From: CAVWUA01 sp963758025
GTDB taxonomy: Bacteria > Planctomycetota > Planctomycetia > Isosphaerales > Isosphaeraceae
DNA: 64,000 bases
Direction: 5' to 3'
Assembly (NCBI GenBank): GCA_963758025.1
Contig: CAVWUA010000005.1
Span: 339,381-403,380 of the forward strand
Made by a program: the position numbers and the translations under genes. Shown here one piece after another: positions 59,062-64,000 of this stretch. The stretch's first letter is position 1. Each line of letters opens with the position of its first letter. The notes under the pieces are model-generated. The model did no database searches and had not been told where the DNA came from. It saw only the letters and a list, made by a program, of their open reading frames with translations.

Positions 59062-60858
59062 GGCAGCATCGTTCCTTCCGGGGCATCGTCCTTGGTGTCA
59101 GGCAAGGCCCGTCCTTCGGGCACGGTATCCTGTGCCGGTAAGTCCTGGAAGAGGTCCGAGCGAATTCGTGCCCGCTCGCGGTCAATCTGGTCTGGCGTCG
59201 CCCGTAGCTGGCGGAGCATCGATTCCGTCATTGCCAGGGCGACTTCGCCCTCTCCCGAAAAGACGACATCCGCCCCGGCTCGACGCGAGACCGCACTCTC
59301 TCCGAGGTAGCTCGACCGAGCCAGGATGAGGATTCGCGGGTTCAACTCGCGTGCCGAGCGAATGGTCTCGGTTGTCCCCTGGACGGTCGAACTGCTGAGG
59401 ATGAGAGCCACCGCATCGGAGATCCTGGCGTTTTCCAGCGTCTCTCGATGAGTCGCGTCACCGTAGATCGCCACCATCCCCTCGCTCGTCAGGCGACGCA
59501 CGGTCTCGACATTCAGTTCGATGATGACCGGCTCGATCCGGTTGTCGCGGAGGAGTCGGGCGAGCGTCCGTCCGACCGGGCCGTATCCGACGATCACGGC
59601 TCGGTGACGCGGGCTCCGCGTGGCCCGTTCCTTGGCTGAATCGATTCGCGTCGGCACATCATCGGGAGCCGGGTCCTTGATGAGTCGCTGGAGGACTCGC
59701 TCCAGGGGACCGACCAACCGATAGAGGAGTGGATTTGCCGTGATGGAGATGATGGCGGCGGCGATGAGGGCGTTCCTCGCCCGGTCATCGACCACGCCGA
59801 GTCGCTCACCGACCGTGGCCATGATGAAGGAGAACTCGCCGATCTGGGCCGTGGCCAGGGCAACCGAGAGGCCGGTCCGCAGGGGGCGTTTCAGGACGTA
59901 GACGATCGCGAAGGCCACCAGCGGCTTTCCGAGCATGACGATGGCGAGAGTCAAGGCGACCAAACCGGGCGATTCGAGGAGGAACGCGGGATGGAACAGG
60001 ATGCCGACCGAGACGAAGAACAGGACGGCGAAGGCATCCCGCATCGGCAATGCTTCCGTGGCCGCCCGCAGGCTGAATTCCGTGCGACCCACGATCATCC
60101 CCGCCAGAAATGCCCCGAGGGCCATCGAGACGCCGAAGAGCTTGACCGAGCCGACGGCGATCCCCAGGGCGACGACGAGCACGGTCAGGGTGAAGAGTTC
60201 GCGAGATCGGGTTTCCGTGGCCCGGTCGAGCAGCCACGGGATCAGACGCTTGCCCAGGAGGAAGGTCAGGGCCACCATGACGGCAACCTTGACCAGGGCC
60301 AGAGCGACGGCCAGGGCAATCCCCCCTGCTCCCATGCCCGGAACGAAGACGGCCGGGAGGAGCACGAGCACGAGGACGGTGAAGAGGTCCTCGACAACCA
60401 GCCAGCCGACGGCGATATGTCCGGCCGGAGTGTGCAGATCCCCGTTGTCGGCGAGCACCCGCAACAGGACCACGGTACTCGCCACCGAGAGTGCCAGACC
60501 GAAGACGATCGCTGCGGCCCAGCCCCATCCGTAGGTAAGGCCGACGAAAGTTCCGAGCAGCGTGGCCACCGTACTCCGCCCGAGGGCACCGGGGACCGCG
60601 ACGCGCCGGACGGCGAGCAACTCCTCAACGTGGAATTGCAGAGCCAACGCCGAACATGAGAAGGATGACGCCAATTTCAGCGAGCTGGTCGGCCAGGTGT
60701 TTATTGGCGACGAAGCCGGGGGTGTACGGCCCGACCACCAGGCCCGCGAGGAGATAGCCCAGGATGGGGGACAGGCCGAGGCGGAGCGTCACATAGCCAC
60801 AGAGGAGGGCCGCCGCCAGGCTTCCGGTCAACGTCAGAATCAGGTCGAGTTCGTGCAT
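59058..60858 (-). CDS. CPA2 cation:proton antiporter with RCK/TrkA-N domain (one frameshift)
   Basis: About 599 residues after removing one extra base near 60640-60645. Around twelve membrane helices: LTGSLAAALLCGYVTLRLGLSPILGYLLAG, then in the next frame ALGRSTVATLLGTFVGLTYG and so on. The C-terminal TrkA-N domain (HRAVIVGYGPVGRTLARLL, IEPVIIELNVETVRRL) binds nucleotide and gates K+ efflux in Kef-type proteins. Start at the ATG at 60858 (HELDLIL). Coupled to the DUF3124 gene downstream. Confidence 0.85.
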
Positions 60859-61024
60859 CAACCTAGAATAGCACGTTCGGCGCAGGTTGCCTTCCGACCG
60901 TTCCCTGGTCCCTTTCTGTCGAATCCCTCATTCCGAGCACCAGAATTGCTTCGGGGTGGGGAGTGTAAGACAATGACACTCCCTACCCCCATTCGGGTCG
61001 CTTGAACAGGTCGAGAACCCAGCG

Positions 61025-61927
61025 ATGAATCGCCGCACCTTCCTCACCGGATCGACCGCAACCGCCGCCACTCTTCTGATGGCTTCGGGGCCACCGAGAG
61101 ACGACGTCCGAGTCGTCGTCTGGGATGAGCGTCAGCCCCAGCAGAAAGCGGCTTATGACGACTTTCTGGGCAACCAGATCGCGGATCATCTCCGAACCCA
61201 GGACGGGCTCTCGGTCACGTCTGTCTCGCTGGACGACCCCGAGCAGGGACTTTCCGACGAGATCCTGAACAACTGCGATGTCTTGATTTGGTGGGGCCAC
61301 GTTCGGCAAGCCGAGGTCACGCCAGAGACGGGCAAGCGAATTGTCTCCCGCATCGTGTCGGGCCACCTCAACCTCGTCTCGCTGCACTCGGCCCACTGGT
61401 CCACCCCATTCGTGGAGGCCATGAACGAACGCACGCGGCGAGACGCCGAGCAAACGCATGAGGATTCGGAGATCCGGTACGTCCCTCCGCCCCAGCGATA
61501 CACCCTCCCCAAATATGAGGATCGCGTGACGCCGTACGCCAGGATTCGCAAGTTCCCCGACGGGAAGGAAGCCGCCGAGGTCCACTTCCCGTACTGCTGT
61601 TTTCCCGCCTACCGCAATGATGGGAAGCCGAGCACCGTGCGGGTCCTCCAGCGTGACCACCCGATCGTCCAGGGGGTTCCCGACCGCTTCGAGATTGCTC
61701 ACACTGAGATGTACGACGAGCCCTTCCATGTGCCCGAGCCCGATGAAGTGATCTTGGAAGAGTGTTGGGCGACGGGCGAGTGGTTTCGGAGCGGGATGGT
61801 CTGGAGACTTGGAAGAGGGCGAGTCTTTTACTTCCGGCCTGGCCATGAGACGTTCCCGGTGTACAAGCAGGAGTGGCCGTTAAAGATTCTGGCGAATGCG
61901 GTGCGGTGGATGGGAGGGTATTCCTGA
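61025..61927 (+). CDS. ThuA-like (trehalose utilization) domain protein
   Basis: 300 residues. The N-terminus NRRTFLTGSTATAATLL looks like a Tat-type signal with an RR pair. The ThuA core has VRVVVWDERQPQ, NCDVLIWWGHVRQAEV, NLVSLHSAHWSTPF and GRVFYFRPGHETFPVY. ThuA-like proteins adopt a class I glutamine-amidotransferase-like fold and are involved in sugar catabolism; the exact substrate is unknown. Divergent from the antiporter gene. Confidence 0.8.
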   Translation: MNRRTFLTGSTATAATLLMASGPPRDDVRVVVWDERQPQQKAAYDDFLGNQIADHLRTQDGLSVTSVSLDDPEQGLSDEILNNCDVLIWWGHVRQAEVTPETGKRIVSRIVSGHLNLVSLHSAHWSTPFVEAMNERTRRDAEQTHEDSEIRYVPPPQRYTLPKYEDRVTPYARIRKFPDGKEAAEVHFPYCCFPAYRNDGKPSTVRVLQRDHPIVQGVPDRFEIAHTEMYDEPFHVPEPDEVILEECWATGEWFRSGMVWRLGRGRVFYFRPGHETFPVYKQEWPLKILANAVRWMGGYS

Positions 61928-61937
61928 TAGCCGCGTA

Positions 61938-62281
61938 AAGAACCAAAGTTTGGTGTGCCGCCGATCTGGTTGGCGAGGTCGTCCGACTCAACGCAGAACC
62001 CCCTCGGTGAGGACCCGGCCGAGTTTCTGCGTGCCGACACGATTCAGGAATATGAGGGATGGGTGAAGGCGGGCTACTATTATCTTGACGCGAATCGCCA
62101 GCGATATCGACCAACCTGGAAAGGGGCGATTCTCATCACGTGGAAGCTCATCGGGCCCGTTGAGGTGATCCAGAGAGCGATGATCCGGCGCCGTGCCAGG
62201 AATCGACTTCGTGAGATGGGGCTGGACCGAGCGATCGAGACACCGTCGGAGTCTTCGGATCGGGATCAGACATCGAAATAG
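61938..62281 (+). pseudogene. Decayed remnant of a conserved hypothetical protein
   Basis: A continuous protein sense is spread over three frames: PKFGVPP, then DLVGEVVRLNA, then QNPLGEDPAEFLRADTIQEYEGWVKAGYYYLDANRQRYRPTWKGAILITWKL and a basic end (RRRARNRLREMG). Stop codons lie just upstream in the first frame, and the N-terminus is missing. It is therefore a 3' remnant with at least two shifts and not a working gene. Confidence 0.45.
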
Positions 62282-62501
62282 AATCGGCCGAACCGACCTT
62301 GGCGGCGGAACACGAGAGAATATCCGGGGCCTCGCAATCATCTTGCCAAAACGGCTGCATGGTTGAGAAATATGGGAAGATTTACGATAATGAAACTGCC
62401 ACGGGGGATCCGCGGGCAGACGGCCCGATACGGATGACTCGATCCGCGACCGAATGCTCCCTGGCGTCTGCCAGCACGATCGCAACGGAGGGGAGCTTTC
62501 C

Positions 62502-63974
62502 ATGAAGCATCGATTATCGACCGGAGTTACGGGCCTGGACGAGGTGCTTCAAGGGGGGCTTCTGCCAAATCGTGCCTACCTCGTACGGGGAGCCGCGGGC
62601 ACCGGAAAGACGACTCTGGCGATGCAGTTCCTCATGGCCGGGGCGAGTCAGGGGGAGGTTGGCCTCTTCGTCTCGCTCAACGAGCCTGAGCGGGCGTTGC
62701 GCGAGTCGGCCGCCCTGCATGGTTTCGACCTCGAAGGGGTTCAAATCCTCGATGTCCATCTTGCCCTCCGGGATGAGGGGTTCACGACCGACAGCCAGTA
62801 CACCATCTTCCACCCCGCCGATGTCGAGATGGCTCCGGTCACCAAGCAGATCCTCGACGCGATGGACAGCGGGAAGCCAGTCCGCGTTGTCTTCGACAGC
62901 TTGACGGAAGTCGGCAATCTCACCCGAGACTCGATGCGCTACCGCCGCCAGATCCTCGTCCTGCGGGACTTCCTGACCGAGCGGGGAGCCACGAGCCTGT
63001 TCCTCGCCGGGGTCGAGCACAGACAGGACGACGAGATTACGTCCCTCGTCCACGGGATCATGGTCCTGGGCCAGACCCTGGGCCGCGACGGGCGTGCTCG
63101 TCGTTCGATCCGTGTGGACAAGTTTCGCGATAGCGACTTCGCCGGCGGCGAGCACGCCCTGGAGATCACCAAGGACGGGCTGATCGTCTATCCGCACCTG
63201 CTCGCCGTCGAGCACGGCCGCACGTTCGCCCGCGACATGCTCCCCAGCGGCATCGAGGGACTGGACCGCATGCTCAACGGCGGGATCGACCGCGGGACGG
63301 TCACGCTCCTGACGGGAAGCTCCGGGGTCGGCAAGACGACCATCGGCCTGAGTTTCTTACTGGAGGCCGCCGAGCGCGGCAATCGCGGGGTGGTTTTCGC
63401 CTTCGAGGAAACCCGGGATGAGATCATCCACCGCTGCGAGTCCCTCGGCCTGCCCATCGTTTCCTACATCGAGAAGAACCTGCTTCACATCGAAGAGATC
63501 AACCCGCTGGTGCTCCATCCCGACCAGTTCGCGGCCAAGGTCCGCGACGAAGTGGAGCGGCGGGGAAGCCGGATGGTGATGATCGATAGCCTCAACGGTT
63601 ACCGCCAGACGATGTCTTCCGAGGAGTTCCTCGTCGGCCACATGCATCAGCTCGCCAGCTACCTGAACCGGATGGGTGTCTCAAGCATCCTGACCAACGA
63701 GTTGGCCACGCTGATCGGACGATCCGAGGTGACCCGATTCGGTCTGAGCCATCTGGTTGATACGATCCTGCTGATGAAATACTATGAATTCAAGGGGAGT
63801 TTGCAGACCGCGATCGGGGTGATCAAGCGGCGGCTCGGCGATCACGACCGGGCCTTGCGGGTGTTGGATATCACCCCGAATGGAATCCACGTTGGCGACT
63901 CGCTGCCGCAGTTTCGCGGCATCCTCCAGGGAGAGACGGCCCGTGACGAGGAGAGTGACGAGCAACAGCCCTAA
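62502..63974 (+). CDS. KaiC-like dual RecA-domain ATPase
   Basis: 490 residues. Two tandem RecA/KaiC domains. N-domain: GVTGLDEVLQGGLLPN, Walker A at residues 30-38 (GAAGTGKTT), VVFDSLTEV. C-domain: GIEGLDRMLNGGIDRG, Walker A at 272-280 (GSSGVGKTT), FAFEETRDEIIHRC and VMIDSLNGYRQTMS. No KaiA or KaiB is adjacent. In other bacteria such proteins act in signalling rather than in a clock. GGAGGGGAG before the ATG at 62502 supports the start. Confidence 0.85.
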   Translation: MKHRLSTGVTGLDEVLQGGLLPNRAYLVRGAAGTGKTTLAMQFLMAGASQGEVGLFVSLNEPERALRESAALHGFDLEGVQILDVHLALRDEGFTTDSQYTIFHPADVEMAPVTKQILDAMDSGKPVRVVFDSLTEVGNLTRDSMRYRRQILVLRDFLTERGATSLFLAGVEHRQDDEITSLVHGIMVLGQTLGRDGRARRSIRVDKFRDSDFAGGEHALEITKDGLIVYPHLLAVEHGRTFARDMLPSGIEGLDRMLNGGIDRGTVTLLTGSSGVGKTTIGLSFLLEAAERGNRGVVFAFEETRDEIIHRCESLGLPIVSYIEKNLLHIEEINPLVLHPDQFAAKVRDEVERRGSRMVMIDSLNGYRQTMSSEEFLVGHMHQLASYLNRMGVSSILTNELATLIGRSEVTRFGLSHLVDTILLMKYYEFKGSLQTAIGVIKRRLGDHDRALRVLDITPNGIHVGDSLPQFRGILQGETARDEESDEQQP

Positions 63975-64000
63975 TCCCGAAAAAGACCTCTCCCGTATGA

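Overview
The window is high-GC DNA that I read as a planctomycete chromosome, probably of the Isosphaeraceae. The reasons are an N-terminal LEDR-type motif of the kind found on planctomycete giant exported proteins (positions 1-176), a lipoprotein with a C-terminal CPLSG...CCKGC metal-binding module, an LRR protein, Kdo transferase, a two-RecA KaiC-like ATPase, and several small proteins I know only as planctomycete conserved hypotheticals. The assignment is an inference from protein flavour; there is no rRNA to confirm it.

Backbone, left part (1-37 kb): ordinary housekeeping genes. These are a DUF3467 protein, waaA, mutS, a STAS-domain protein, sppA, an RraA-like protein, nfo overlapping ppk1, clpB, a three-gene operon around a Uma2-type nuclease, dnaK divergent from pheA, a threonine synthase, dapB, a nucleotide-sugar and glycosyltransferase run (UXS-like, galE, GT4), a CrtI/PYROXD2-like oxidoreductase, a YhaM-like OB-HD nuclease, glnN (type III glutamine synthetase), an M48 protease and pyrF.

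Middle (37.3-55.4 kb): an integrated element of about 18 kb. It starts inside tRNA-Pro(GGG), and an exact 46-bp copy of the tRNA 3' end lies at 55312-55357. It carries, left to right, a tyrosine recombinase broken by an IS5-type insertion, an HNH protein, an XRE-type regulator, a PD-(D/E)XK-like protein, a type I restriction-modification set (hsdS, hsdM, hsdR), a second HNH protein, a cluster of GTAGGC palindromes, a replication module with overlapping start and stop codons (DUF669-like protein, archaeo-eukaryotic primase, DnaB-like ATPase, winged-helix protein), two excisionase-like HTH proteins, its own sigma-70 family factor and a conserved hypothetical. The layout suggests a self-excising element with its own replication and transcription functions and a defence cargo.

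Right part (55.4-64 kb): a truncated SpoIIE-type phosphatase fragment, an LRR protein, secreted or anchored hypotheticals, a DUF3124 lipoprotein overlapping a CPA2 cation:proton antiporter, a ThuA-like protein, a decayed remnant and a KaiC-like ATPase.

The most striking global feature is that at least 22 single-base insertions or deletions break otherwise full-length, conserved genes (mutS, ppk1, clpB, pheA, galE, glnN twice, hsdR three times, the integrase four times and others). In each case the protein resumes in another frame with nothing lost. Both signs occur and several sit in C or G runs, so sequencing or assembly error is the leading explanation, but raw reads are needed to exclude biology. 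Those genes are annotated as single genes spanning the shift.
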